A DNA stretch of 64,000 bases from Cryobacterium sp. GrIS_2_6 (GCF_035984545.1 NZ_JAXCHP010000001.1:1860001-1924000), one strand, 5' to 3'. Positions 7,834-17,029 are shown, counted from the first letter of the stretch. The notes: generated from the sequence alone by a model not told the origin. Numbers and translations: made by a program.

Positions 7834-8808
7834 TCAGCGCCAGAACTCGGTAAGCCGCTCCGCACGGACACGGCCTTGGTCGAATCCGGCCTGGGCGGCG
7901 GACGGGCGCAACGAGACGTCCATGGCCCTGGCGCCGAACAGGTGTTCGGCGCTGCTCTCGGGGAAGATCGTTTCGACGCGGCTGCCGCCTGCGCGCAGCG
8001 CGTCGACCTGGGTTGCAAGATGCAGGCCCCACGCCACCGGCGTCAGTGCCCGGCCGCCGAACGGTGACAGCACCAGCACTCGCTCGTACCCGGCAGCCAG
8101 ATCGGCGTTCTCGGCGTTGGACCGGTAACCGCCGTCGATATATCGGCTGCCGCCGATACCGTAGGCGAAGCCACTGGCACAGCTGGCGGCCACGGCGTCC
8201 ACCAGATCGACCCCGCTGTGCCGGTCGAACACCACCGGCGCACCCGTATCCGCATTGACCGCGGTGATCTGCACCCTTCGTTCGGGCCAGTCGTGGCTGG
8301 GCAGGCGCGAGGCCACGGTGGAGCGCCACCGGGCCTGCACCGCCGGGTCTGATGCTGCGGCCAGGTCGAGCGCAACGGCACCCATTCTGCGACGCATGTC
8401 GGCCGCGTCCTCGGCGGCGGCGATGATGCGGCGAGTACGTTCCAGGTGATCGGTCACCGGGGCGGCCTCAGCGCGATGGCCGTCCGAACCGGCCGCGGCG
8501 GTGCGCTGCGCAGACACGGGCACGGCGACCAGAGTGGGCGCCAGGAGGTCAGCGGGACTCGCGCCCGCGAGCTGAGCCGCAGCTGTCGCTCCGGCCGAGG
8601 TCCCGATGATGAGATCGGCGTCGGTCACGTCGAGACCGGCCTCGTACAGGCCGGCGATGACCCCGATCAGCCATGCGTTACCCGTCGATCCGCCGCCACC
8701 GAGGACCAGGGCTGTGCGGGAAGGGTGCGGGGAGACGTCGCCTGAGATCGGCTCCGCATTGTGCAAACGGTATTGATTCATAGTCGTAGCTTTCTGAGAG
8801 GGCGTCAA
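7834..8808 (-). CDS. patatin-like phospholipase
   Basis: Predicted lipid acyl hydrolase. The oxyanion loop LGGGGSTGNAW is near residue 36, the nucleophile Ser is in GTSAGAT (about residue 70) and the dyad Asp is in DGGYRSNAENADL (about residue 226). The longest frame begins with TTG at 8808 after GGGGAG; the ATG at 8781 (MNQYRLHN) is an equally good start and gives 315 aa. A 19-codon ORF with a perfect ribosome site lies just upstream (8825-8884). Probably cytoplasmic; no signal peptide. Confidence 0.88.
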   Translation of the reverse strand: MTPSQKATTMNQYRLHNAEPISGDVSPHPSRTALVLGGGGSTGNAWLIGVIAGLYEAGLDVTDADLIIGTSAGATAAAQLAGASPADLLAPTLVAVPVSAQRTAAAGSDGHRAEAAPVTDHLERTRRIIAAAEDAADMRRRMGAVALDLAAASDPAVQARWRSTVASRLPSHDWPERRVQITAVNADTGAPVVFDRHSGVDLVDAVAASCASGFAYGIGGSRYIDGGYRSNAENADLAAGYERVLVLSPFGGRALTPVAWGLHLATQVDALRAGGSRVETIFPESSAEHLFGARAMDVSLRPSAAQAGFDQGRVRAERLTEFWR

Positions 8809-8824
8809 GCGCTCCCCGCGACGG

Positions 8825-8884
8825 CTACGTCTGTCGCGCGATCGTGAACTCGATAGGAGCGCCCAGAGTGGACAGTGTGTGCAT
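8825..8884 (-). other. 19-codon ORF with consensus ribosome site upstream of patatin gene
   Basis: Minus-strand ORF MHTLSTLGAPIEFTIARQT followed by TAG, with AGGAGGTG 6 nt before its ATG, the best ribosome site in the area. It ends 17 nt before the TTG start of the patatin gene. It may be a leader peptide that couples translation, or the 5' stub of a gene whose body was deleted. No homology is claimed. Confidence 0.4.
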
Positions 8885-8921
8885 CGGGCTCACCTCCTCA
8901 GATCGTGTCACGTTCAGGAGA

Positions 8922-8950
8922 ACTCTACCCGTTCGGGGTCGGAGAGCCAA
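8922..8950 (-). promoter_or_regulatory. candidate sigma-70 type promoter
   Basis: On the minus strand TTGGCT and TAGAGT are separated by 17 nt, directly upstream of the strong ribosome site that serves the short ORF and the patatin gene. Spacing and -10 box fit a vegetative actinobacterial promoter. No other evidence. Confidence 0.35.
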
Positions 8951-9028
8951 CCGATGAGACTTCTTTAAGATCATGCGGCGCCGATCCTGTCGCATCGGGC
9001 CCGCCGCGTGCGCCTGAGAACCCGACGC

Positions 9029-9685
9029 TCAGCGTCGAACGCTGTATCGGTGCTCGGGGCGACCGGTCGAACCGTAGCGGAGGGTCACGTCGACGTCACC
9101 GCGGGTTGCCAGGGCGGCAAGGTGCCGCTGCGCCGTCGCGCGGGACAGACCGGCGCGGCCGGCAATCAGGCTTGCGGATGATTCGCCGTCCTGGAGCAGT
9201 TCGATGAGCAACTTCTCGGTCGTGGACCGCGACACCGACGCGACTCCACCGTCCCGGCCGTGCAGCACCCGCTGGGCCCTTTCGATGGCATCCTGGTCGA
9301 GTTGGCGGTCCTCGGCGACCAGGGTGCGGAACCGACGATATGCCCCCAGCCGTTCGCTCAATCGCGCGGGTTCGAACGGCTTGATGAGGTAGTCCAGCGC
9401 GCCGGCGCGGAGGGCGCGGCGCACGGTGGCGCCATCCGACGCCGCACTGATCATGAACGCGTCAACGTCGATCTCTGCGACGAAGGCGATCCCGTCGCCA
9501 TCGGGAAGGTAGACGTCGCAGATGACGAGGTCGGGCGACAAATCCCGCACCGCTGCGCGCGCGGCCCGCACTCCCCGAACTGGCTCAAGGGCGGTGTAGC
9601 CGGCACACGCATCGACGATATCGCGATGAAGGCCGCCGACATGGAAGTCGTCATCGACGACGAGCACGGAAATCGTATCGGTCAT
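9029..9685 (-). CDS. CitB/DcuR-type response regulator
   Basis: 218-aa response regulator. The receiver domain has acidic residues in VVDDDFHVGG, the phospho-acceptor Asp in VICDVYLPDGDG, and Lys in DYLIKPFEPARL. After a linker the C-terminus carries a helix-turn-helix (SASLIAGRAGLSRATAQRHLAAL), as in CitB family regulators of C4-dicarboxylate or citrate uptake. Start ATG at 9685 is preferred to longer frames because GGAGAA precedes it and upstream translation is Arg-rich noise. It overlaps the sensor kinase gene by 4 nt. Its target was presumably the adjacent citrate-type transporter, now broken. Confidence 0.88.
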   Translation of the reverse strand: MTDTISVLVVDDDFHVGGLHRDIVDACAGYTALEPVRGVRAARAAVRDLSPDLVICDVYLPDGDGIAFVAEIDVDAFMISAASDGATVRRALRAGALDYLIKPFEPARLSERLGAYRRFRTLVAEDRQLDQDAIERAQRVLHGRDGGVASVSRSTTEKLLIELLQDGESSASLIAGRAGLSRATAQRHLAALATRGDVDVTLRYGSTGRPEHRYSVRR

Positions 9686-10597
9686 TGTTCTTCTCCTTGT
9701 GCTGGGCGGGCCGGCGCCCCCATAACCCCGGGCAGGCGGGCGCAGAACACCGCACCGTTTCCATCCCGGCCTCCGGCGTCGGCCAGCCACACCTCTCCGC
9801 CGAGGCGCGCCGCGATCTCGCTCACGAGCGGAAGGCCGATGCCCCGCCCATGCACCTCGCCCGGATCCAGGTCCGTGCTCCGCACATCACTGAACACGCG
9901 TGCCCCGTTGGGCACGCCCTGCCCGGAGTCGGCCACGGTCATGACGAGCGTGTCACCGTCGTCGAGCAGTTCCACCTCCACCCAACCAGGCTGCCGACCG
10001 CACACAGCTGCACTCACCGCGTTCTCAATGAGGTTGGCGAGCACGGTGGCCACATCCGCGGGCGCAGAGACGACCCCGCGCACGAGTGAGTCCAGACCCA
10101 CCGACAAGCGGACTCCGCGCTCACCGGCCTGCGCGCCCTTAGCTTCCACCAGCGACACCAGGAATGGCTCGGTCAGGTGCTCGCCGGCGAACGGACCGCC
10201 GGGGGTGCGTGACGCCTGCAGCACGTCGTCGAGGTAGCCCCGCGCGTCGGACACGCGGCCCGCATCCATCAGACCGGCCGTCACGTGCAGGCGGTTTGCG
10301 AACTCGTGGCGCTGCACCCGAAGTGCTTCGGTCATCGACGCCACGGTTTCCAGGCGGTCCGTGAGACTCACGATGTCGGTGCGGTCGCGGATCACCGCGA
10401 TCAGGCCCAGGTCCCGATTCGCCCGCGACACCACGTGAGTGTCGATGTAGACGACATGGTTGGCGAGTACGACCGGATCGGCGGCATCCGTTCCCCGCCT
10501 TCCCTGAGACGGCGTCTTCGGCTCACCAGCCAGGGCTGCGACCACCGGCCCCGGCAATTCGAGGTCGCGGATGCGGCGTCCGACCAGGTCCCAGATG
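9682..10597 (-). pseudogene. CitA/DcuS-type sensor histidine kinase, N-terminus deleted
   Basis: Remaining about 300 residues hold the end of a cytoplasmic PAS domain (IWDLVGRRIRDLELPGPVV through IAVIRDRTDI), the SpoOB-type phospho-acceptor segment LRVQRHEFANRLHVTAGLM with His in RHEFAN, and the ATPase domain (NLIENAVSAA, DSGQGVP, GRGIGLPLV). Members of this family are about 540 aa with two membrane helices flanking a periplasmic sensor; all of that is missing. The frame stops matching at about 10597, exactly where the remnant of a divergent CitMHS transporter begins. A shortened product could only start internally and would lack sensing. Confidence 0.85.
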
Positions 10598-10598
10598 C

Positions 10599-11876
10599 GG
10601 GCTGTTCGATCCCCTCATCCGGTTCATCACCCGCTTCCTCGGCAACGACCCGGCCAAGGTCGTCCTCGGCACGGCGATCCTAGCCGGCGCGGTGTCGCTC
10701 GACGGCGACGGGTCCACGACCTTCATCATCACGACCTCAGCGATGCTGCCGATCTACCTGCGTCTGGGCATGAGTCCGGTCGTGCTCACCTGCGTTGCAG
10801 GCCTGATGAACGGCACGCTCAACATCGTGCCGTGGGGTGGCCCCACCGTGCGGGCGGCATCGGCGCTCGGCGTGTCGCCGACGGACATCTTCGTGCCGAT
10901 GCTGCCGTCTCTTGCGACGGGAGTCATCATTGCACTGGCGTTCGCCTGGTTCCTCGGGCTTGGCGAACGCAAGCGCATCGGGTCGCTCGAGTACTCACAG
11001 GCTGCGCAGGCGAATGCCGCACCGGTGGCGTCGCCCGGCTTCTGGCGCGGCTTCTTCGGCGGCAACCGCGTCGTGCGCGGCACGGAGGTCAGTCCGGGTG
11101 CAGCGGCAACCCTGTCGACGACCGGCATCGTGACGGTGCGGCCGGGCCAGCGTGGGCCGGTGGGTCGCACGGCCCTGGCCGAACAGAAGGTGCTCGACGC
11201 CGAAGATCACGACACGATGATGGCCGACACGATGATGCGGGCGGATCGGCCGACGCTGCGGCCCAAACTCATTTGGGTGAACCTCGCGCTCACCGTCGCC
11301 GTCATGGTGCTGCTCGTGCTCGATGTCATGCCCTTGGCCTATATCTTCATGGTGGGCACCGGGGTGGCGCTCGTGATCAACTTTCCGACGCTCCGTAGCC
11401 AGGCCGACGAGATCGTCGCGCACGCCCCCAGCATCGTCGGCGTCGTCTCGATGGTGCTCGCCGCGGGCGTCCTGGTCGGAGTGCTGAACGGTACTGGGAT
11501 GGTCACGGCCATGGCTGACTGGGTCGTCCAGGTCGTGCCGGCATCGATGGGTGAGTACCTCGCGGTCATCACCGGAGTTCTCTCCATTCCGATGACCTTC
11601 TTCATGTCCAACGACGCGTTCTACTTCGGAATTCTTCCCGTTCTCGCCGAGAGCGCAGCAACCTACGTGATCTCCCCGGTCGAGATGGCCCGCGCCTCGA
11701 TCATCGGTCAGCCCGTTCACCTGCAGAGCCCGCTGGTACCGGCCATTCTTCTGCTCGTCTCTCTTGCAGGCGTCAACCTCGGCGACCACCACAGGAAAGT
11801 GCTCTGGCGGGCCTGCGTGATCTCGCTTGTCATGCTGGTCGTCGGAGTGCTTGTCGGCGCCGTCCCGTTCGGCTGA
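10599..11876 (+). pseudogene. CitMHS-family citrate/metal transporter, N-terminus deleted
   Basis: Translation from 10599 gives LFDPLIRFITRF, VSLDGDGSTTFIITTSAML and VPWGGPTVRAASALGV, hallmarks of CitMHS (Mg/Ca-citrate:proton symport). Similarity starts near what should be residue 80, so about two N-terminal helices are missing; the C-terminal half (FMSNDAFYFGILPVLAE, IIGQPVHLQSPLVPAI) is intact. The longest usable start is GTG at 10692. A hydrophilic loop of about 60 residues in the middle is larger than in Bacillus CitM. The missing 5' end abuts the truncated kinase, so one deletion removed both 5' ends and the shared promoter region. Confidence 0.85.
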
Positions 11877-11985
11877 ACGCTGGGGCATCCCCGGGCCTGA
11901 GCTCCTCCCTGAGCCACCTCGGCCCCCTGCCCGGCAAGGCTCTCTTACTTCCGTGACCGGGTGGGTGCCCGTCGGGAGCGAAACT

Positions 11986-12207
11986 TCAGAGGACCTTCGC
12001 GCCCAAGTCGATGTCGAAGCCGGCGCCGTCGGCTGCCAGGCCCACCAGGAGGATGCCTGCCCATTCAAGAGCGTGCGCCATCTCGAGCGCTCCTGCGTCG
12101 AGGGGACGCATGCCCAAGCTCTCCAGAAACGCCCTGACCTGCGCCTTCGCCTCGGCGCTGTCGCCCGCGAAGAACGCATCGAGGGGCGGCGTTCGGCCGG
12201 ACGACTG
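11986..12207 (-). pseudogene. F420-dependent NADP reductase-like gene, C-terminal fragment
   Basis: Minus-strand translation reads LDAFFAGDSAEAKAQVRAFL, ESLGMRPLDAGAL and MAHALEWAGILLVGLA, ending GFDIDLGAKVL then stop. This is the C-terminal third of the coenzyme-F420-dependent NADP oxidoreductase / NADPH-dependent reductase family. The Rossmann N-terminus is absent; upstream sequence runs straight into the start of the hydrolase gene at 12234. About 73 of roughly 210 residues remain. Confidence 0.65.
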
Positions 12208-12233
12208 TCGGCGGGTCGTGCGAGGCTGCCTCT

Positions 12234-12929
12234 ATGAAGATCGTATTGATACCTCCACTGCTGTGTTCACCACTCGCCTATGCACCGGTGATCGACACGG
12301 TCTGGAGGCATGGCCAGGTCACCCTGGCGGACACCCGCCGCGACGACACGATCGCAGCGATGGCCGAACGGATCCTGAAGGAGAACGTCGGCGAGATCGC
12401 TGTTCTCGGCACCAGCATGGGAGGCTATGTCGCCCTCGAAGTATTCCGGCAGGCCTCCGATCGTGTCGCCGGGCTCGCCCTCGTGAGCACCTCCGCGCGA
12501 GCGGACAGCCTCGAGCAGGTGCAGGCACGTGAACGCCAATCCGCACTCGTCGAGGACGGGCAGTTCGATGCTCTCGTTGACGCCGCTTTTGCCGGCGTCG
12601 TCGCAGCGGGCCGTGAGTCCGACCAGACTTTGCTGGCCGCCTGGCGCGCCATGGCCTCGCCTGTCGGCGCGGATGCCTTTCTCCGCCAACAGCGGGCAGT
12701 TATCCAGCGCGCCGATCTGCGTTCACTTCTGCCGTCGATCGAGTGTCCGACGGCGATCATCCATGGCGCCGCGGACCGTCTCATCCCCATCGACGCCGCC
12801 GAAGAAACAGCAGCCGCCCTGCCGGCGGCGTCGTTCACCGTCATCGAAGATGCCGGCCATTTTCTCATGCAGGAGCAGCCGGACGCTGCACGCGCTGCCA
12901 TCGACGACTGGCTTATGTCCCTCGGGTGA
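12234..12929 (+). CDS. alpha/beta hydrolase
   Basis: 231-aa alpha/beta hydrolase without a large lid. Nucleophile motif GTSMGGYVALEVF (about residues 58-70), acid in HGAADRLIPID and His in EDAGHFLMQEQPD give a full triad. Start ATG at 12234. Substrate unknown. It follows directly after the F420-reductase remnant and has no obvious operon partner. Confidence 0.85.
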   Translation: MKIVLIPPLLCSPLAYAPVIDTVWRHGQVTLADTRRDDTIAAMAERILKENVGEIAVLGTSMGGYVALEVFRQASDRVAGLALVSTSARADSLEQVQARERQSALVEDGQFDALVDAAFAGVVAAGRESDQTLLAAWRAMASPVGADAFLRQQRAVIQRADLRSLLPSIECPTAIIHGAADRLIPIDAAEETAAALPAASFTVIEDAGHFLMQEQPDAARAAIDDWLMSLG

Positions 12930-13008
12930 ATGCCCGGGAGTCATCGGAACCGCTCCCTGCTTCAGTCTGCTCGGCGTGTCGGTGTCGCCGCTGACGCGGC
13001 CGCCCAGA

Positions 13009-13528
13009 TCAACGAGTGTGCGTGCTGACGTACGTCTCGAGGTTCATCGGAGCCGTGCCGGTGATCTGCTCGACGCTGTCGCTGACCGGGGCCATGATGC
13101 CGCTTGCGATCGCGGTGTAGGTGCTGACCCAGGCATCCACTTGCCAGTCGGGGGCCCCGTAGCAGGCGCGGGACCGGTAGGCCTCCTCGATGCTCTCGTC
13201 ATGAAAAGTGATGTCCTGGCCGCGGATGCGGCTGATGGTGGCCGCGACCTCGGTCAGGGTGAGCGCCTCCGGGCCGGTGATTTCGTAGGGACGTGCGGCG
13301 TGCGGGGCCGGGTCGACCAGTGCCGCCACTGCCGTGCGGGCGACGTCCGCGCGGGACACGAACGACGCACCTGAACGGGTGCACGGTGCTGTTCGGAAGC
13401 CGGGGTGCTTTGGCCGGCGTGCGCACCAGCAGGCGTTGAGTGGAGCCCCGGTCGGCGAGGTCGCGGGCGACCAGACCACCGACGCCGCCGGTTGCACCGG
13501 TGGTGGCGATGGTGTGTGCAGGGGTCAT
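13009..13528 (-). pseudogene. NAD(P)-binding (NmrA/QOR2-like) oxidoreductase, internally deleted
   Basis: The 5' part (from ATG 13528) encodes the Rossmann start TIATTGATGGVGGLVARDLA and LVRTPAKAPRLPNSTV. Near 13375 the frame is lost and the C-terminal part continues in another frame: ASFVSRADVARTAVAAL, PYEITGPEALTLTEVAATIS, YTAIASGIMAPVSDSVEQIT. Family members are about 280 aa; here roughly 110 residues between the two parts are missing and the join is out of frame, so no working enzyme can be made. Confidence 0.8.
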
Positions 13529-13778
13529 GGTTCGCTCCGTTCAGCTACTGCAGTGTGTGCTTCGGATCCCCAAGGGCGTGAACAACGTAGACGAGGGAGC
13601 CTAGACCCGATATCCCAGGCCGGGACGGTTCGCCATCGTGGCTGGATCCATTCTGCACGCGGTCCGGGGCCGTGCTCATCAGTGCTCCCCGCAGGTCTCC
13701 CGGCGCGCGGGAGCTGAATTCGCGTGTCGTGTGTACGCGGTGCGACGAGCCAGCCGTCACACCCGGGGATCCAGACCG

Positions 13779-14390
13779 CTAACCAGCGGTCCAGGACGTG
13801 TGCTCGTGAGTGATCCAGACGGGTTCAGGATGCAGCGAGCGGATCAGCAGCTGGCCGTCGGTCTCGGGGTTGTCCAGTTCGCCGAACCACACCGCGGTGT
13901 CTCCGGCGATGATTGTCGGGCGCTCGCCCGTGTCGACGACAACGATCTGTGAGCCGCGGGTGTGGCCCGGCGCCGGGAGGAGGCGAATCCCGGGAAGCAG
14001 GTCGAATGGTCCATCGACGGGCACGTAGCGCACACCGGGCGGGTCCACCCATTCTCGGATGGTGTAGTTGTCTTCCGAGCGGGCATCGTCAAGTTCCTGG
14101 CGCTGGACGTAGATCGGAGTGCCGGGGAAGAGGTGGTTCCCACCGCAGTGGTCGAAGTGAAGGTGTGTGTTGACGACGATGTCCACACTATCGAGGTCGA
14201 ATGCCTGCTCGTTGAGAGAGTGGGGGCGAGGGTCGAGATCGGCCGCCGCGGGGTGGATCTCTGTGAAGCCGGTGTCGACGAGCACTCTCGCATCGGGATG
14301 TTCGATGAGGTGCACGTAGACAGGCATTGCGTAGCCCTCTGCGGTCAGGTCACCGACATGGATGGGCGTGATTGTGATGGGGGCGTTCAT
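13779..14390 (-). CDS. MBL-fold metallo-hydrolase, lactonase-like
   Basis: 203-aa metallo-beta-lactamase-fold hydrolase. The di-zinc motif HLHFDHCGGN is at about residues 75-84, a third His is in LPAPGHTRGS, and the metal-bridging Asp is in IIAGDTAVWF. The spacing and VDTGFTEIHP segment resemble N-acyl homoserine lactonases, but the C-terminus (WITHEHTSWTAG) is compact. Substrate could be a lactone or another ester. Divergent from the broken MocR gene, which might once have controlled it. Confidence 0.85.
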   Translation of the reverse strand: MNAPITITPIHVGDLTAEGYAMPVYVHLIEHPDARVLVDTGFTEIHPAAADLDPRPHSLNEQAFDLDSVDIVVNTHLHFDHCGGNHLFPGTPIYVQRQELDDARSEDNYTIREWVDPPGVRYVPVDGPFDLLPGIRLLPAPGHTRGSQIVVVDTGERPTIIAGDTAVWFGELDNPETDGQLLIRSLHPEPVWITHEHTSWTAG

Positions 14391-14502
14391 GATGCGTCTC
14401 CTTTACGAGGTGCGGATGTTGTCGTTCGTTCAGCCCAGACTCCGAGGTTCACAGCACCCAACCTAGAAGTTCTGCGGTCCAGCGTGAAGGGCCAATTGTT
14501 GA

Positions 14503-14522
14503 TCCATTGAGTGGACCATTCG
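14503..14522. promoter_or_regulatory. candidate MocR operator half-sites
   Basis: Between the divergent MBL-fold and MocR genes the minus strand carries two similar direct sites, TGGTCCA and TGGATCA, 12 nt apart. MocR regulators usually bind direct repeats of this kind. The regulator itself is now broken, so any control would be lost. Confidence 0.25.
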
Positions 14523-14535
14523 CGAGGGTGAGCGT

Positions 14536-15180
14536 GTGACGGTGCACTGGGGGCGCGGAGACCCCGACCTTCTCGTGGTGCTGGAGAGCGGTATCGCTCC
14601 GCTCGGCGTGCAGATTCAGCACCAGCTGCGCGCGGCCATCCGCGATCGACGGCTGGCCGCCCGTGAGCGCCTCCCATCGACGCGTCGTCTGGCGGACGTG
14701 CTCGGTATCTCACGAGGCACGATCGTCGACGTCTATGATCAGTTGGTGGCCGAGGGGTACCTCGAGGCGGCAGTCGGCTCCGGGACGCGGGTCGCCGAGA
14801 TGCCGGACGGCGGACCGGCCCGACAGTCGTTCCCCGTCCTCGCGACATCGGCCTCTCCCCCGCCCCGGCCCTGGCGCGGTGAGCAAGACGCTCGCGCCCG
14901 CCGTCCGACTGGGCTGGGTTCTCGCACCGCCGCGATTCGTGCCGGGGATAGTCGAGGAGAAGCGACTCAGCAGTCGCGGAGCCCTTGGATTCGACCAGGA
15001 GGCGCTCGCGCTGCTCATGGAGACCGGCAGATTCGACCGACACCTGCGTCGGATGCGGGAGACCCACTCCCGCCCGCCCTCGTGCTCGGTTTCGGCAACG
15101 TCAGCCAGCACCAGATCAGCCTCGGAATCCGCACACTCGCCGAAGCCCTCCAGAAACAGACGACCGTTCCGTCAGGTTGA
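14536..15180 (+). pseudogene. MocR/PdxR-type GntR regulator, two internal deletions
   Basis: The N-terminal GntR winged helix is intact (LRAAIRDRRLAARERLPSTR, LADVLGISRGTIVDVYDQLV). At about 14870 the frame changes and the next piece, in another frame, is VSKTLAPAVRLGWVLAPP, which includes the PLP-binding Lys of the aminotransferase-like domain, then EEKRLSSRGALGFDQEALAL and RFDRHLRRMRETH. A second deletion near 15070 returns to the first frame (ALVLGFGNVSQHQISLGIR). About 170 residues of the PLP domain are gone. Start GTG at 14536. Confidence 0.82.
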
Positions 15181-15228
15181 ACCCACTACCCCGCCGTCCA
15201 ACCGTTGGCTGAGCTCCGGTGCCACCGG

Positions 15229-15786
15229 TCAGGGAGACGCACGAGCAACCAGGGTCATGACGGTGTCGATGACGCTCGTCATCGATCGTGATTCTTCATC
15301 GATGGCCCATTCGTCGAGAGCGACCTGAAAGATGAGGATACCCAGCTCCGCGACGACGGTGGCACCGTGGGGCGACTCACCGCGCTCGATGAACGCCGCG
15401 CGAGCGGCGCGTACGAGGTCGTCGCGTTTGCGAGCATCCCGGTCGCGAAGCGAGTCGTTCGCGTGGATGATTGCGCGCACCGCCGCAGTCTGTTCCCGAT
15501 GCCCCTCGAATTGCTCGGCCGCGACTCGGTGCAACACCAGTCGGATGACGTCCATGGGCGCAAGGCCTACGGGGGCCTCGGCGATCAGCTGGGCGGCTCG
15601 TTCCGGGATCTCGTCGCCGCCGAAGATCACTTCTCGCTTGTCGGCGAAATAGCGAAAGAACGTCCTCGTTGTCAGGCCCGCCCGAGCTGTGATCTGGGGA
15701 ACGGTCGTCGCCGAGTACCCCTGTTCGGAGAACAGCTCGAACGCCGCTCCCTGGAGGCGGCCGCGCGCGTCTGGTGCCCATCGCAT
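15229..15786 (-). CDS. TetR-family regulator
   Basis: 185-aa repressor. The N-terminal helix-turn-helix reads AAFELFSEQGYSATTVPQIT and AGLTTRTFFRYFADKREVIF (residues about 13-53). The C-terminal ligand domain is unassigned. It is divergent from a quinone-oxidoreductase-like gene; two 17-bp near-palindromes occupy the gap (15803-15846), so it most likely represses both itself and the MDR-SDR operon in response to a small electrophile or similar ligand. Confidence 0.9.
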   Translation of the reverse strand: MRWAPDARGRLQGAAFELFSEQGYSATTVPQITARAGLTTRTFFRYFADKREVIFGGDEIPERAAQLIAEAPVGLAPMDVIRLVLHRVAAEQFEGHREQTAAVRAIIHANDSLRDRDARKRDDLVRAARAAFIERGESPHGATVVAELGILIFQVALDEWAIDEESRSMTSVIDTVMTLVARASP

Positions 15787-15802
15787 GACACGAGTCTACG
15801 TG

Positions 15803-15846
15803 ATGACACGACGTGTAATGGGTTATAGGATGACACGAAATGTCAT
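15803..15846. promoter_or_regulatory. paired TetR operators
   Basis: Two related 17-bp sites, ATGACACGACGTGTAAT (15803-15819) and ATGACACGAAATGTCAT (15830-15846), share 14 positions, are inverted repeats, and sit 27 bp centre to centre between tetR and the divergent operon. A weaker third half-site ATGACACGAG overlaps the tetR start codon. This is the classic layout of a TetR-controlled divergent promoter. Confidence 0.65.
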
Positions 15847-15928
15847 TGTTTGAAGAGGAGACCACAATGAAGACACCGGCGAAAATTCACCGAGCGATCC
15901 CCACGGCAGTGACGTCAGCGTTGCAGCC

Positions 15929-17029
15929 GTGAGCGGCACTGGCGTGAACGGTACTGACGTGAGCGAAGCGAACGAAGCGCTTTGGCTTCTCGATGTTCGA
16001 GGAGGTTTTGAGGTGCGAACGTCTACCCACCCGACACCGGGGCCGGGTCAGGTCGTCGTGCGAGTCCGGGCGGTAGCGGTCAACCCCGTCGACGCGATCA
16101 CCGGGCCCTTCCGTCGCCTCGTTACTCCATGGATGCGGTATCCGACCGTCATCGGCAGCGACGTGGCCGGGGAGATCGCCGCTGTTGGCGACGGAGTGAC
16201 ACGATTCCAGGTGGGAGACCGGGTCGTTGGTTACGCGGCCGGACAAGAGCGGCTGCGCAACAGTTCCGAAGAAGGGGGCTTCCAGCGGTACGTCACGGTT
16301 CTCGAGCGTGTCTGTGCCGAGCTGCCCGCCACCGTGACATTCGAGCAGGCAGCGGTTCTGCCGCTCGCGGTGTCGACCGCGGCCGCGGGACTGTACGAGG
16401 TAGACCAGCTCGCTCTGCCGCTTCCGACCACATCGCCGTCGCCTCGTGGTGAAGTCGTTCTCGTGTGGGGCGCCTCGACGAGTGTCGGCAGCAACGCTGT
16501 GCAGCTCGCGCGAGCCAGCGGCTACACGGTGATCGCCACAGCCGGGCGCCGAAACCACGACTTCGTGCGGACTCTTGGAGCGGAAGCAGTCTTCGATTAC
16601 CGCGACCACGAGGTGGATCAGCAGATCGTGGAAGCGGTAGGGCACCGCCACCTGGCCGGCACGATTGCGATCGGAAGCGGGGCGCTCAGCCACGCCCTGC
16701 GCATCGTGGGCCGCACCACCGGCACGAAGCGCATAGCGTCTGCATACCCCGACCCGCTCACACGCTCGCGGTCACTCCTCGCACGCGCGCGCGGCATCCG
16801 TGTGACGAGCATCTGGGGCGGCACCCCTGTGCAGTCCCCGGTCGGGCCAGCAATCTTCCGGGACTTCCTTCCGGTGGCACTCAGCACCGGACAATTCCGG
16901 CCGGCACCCGACCCGAGAATCTTCGGAATCGGACTGGAGCACGTGCCCGGGGCGCTGGCAGCACTCCGCAAGGGCCTCTCTGCGACCAAGCTCGTCGTCA
17001 CCATCGACCCTGAGGAGATCGACCCATGA
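15929..17029 (+). CDS. zinc-independent MDR family oxidoreductase (quinone reductase-like)
   Basis: 366-aa medium-chain dehydrogenase/reductase. The N-terminal GroES-like domain has VRVRAVAVNPVDAITGPF and GSDVAGEIAAVGDGVTRFQ; the NADP-binding motif is VLVWGASTSVGSNAVQLA. No structural-zinc Cys cluster is visible. Similar proteins include fungal-type enoyl reductases and toxin-biosynthesis-like YMR152W enzymes. GTG at 15929 overlaps the TGA of a preceding 21-codon reading frame (from ATG 15867, behind GAGGAGA), which may be the real translation start region or a leader. Followed by a 4-nt overlapping SDR gene. Confidence 0.85.
   Translation: MSGTGVNGTDVSEANEALWLLDVRGGFEVRTSTHPTPGPGQVVVRVRAVAVNPVDAITGPFRRLVTPWMRYPTVIGSDVAGEIAAVGDGVTRFQVGDRVVGYAAGQERLRNSSEEGGFQRYVTVLERVCAELPATVTFEQAAVLPLAVSTAAAGLYEVDQLALPLPTTSPSPRGEVVLVWGASTSVGSNAVQLARASGYTVIATAGRRNHDFVRTLGAEAVFDYRDHEVDQQIVEAVGHRHLAGTIAIGSGALSHALRIVGRTTGTKRIASAYPDPLTRSRSLLARARGIRVTSIWGGTPVQSPVGPAIFRDFLPVALSTGQFRPAPDPRIFGIGLEHVPGALAALRKGLSATKLVVTIDPEEIDP

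Noticed and set aside
10995..12179. 394-codon open frame on the minus strand across the CitMHS gene
   Set aside because: It mirrors the transporter reading frame, is extremely rich in Arg, His and Asp, and shows no domain; a shadow of high-GC coding DNA.
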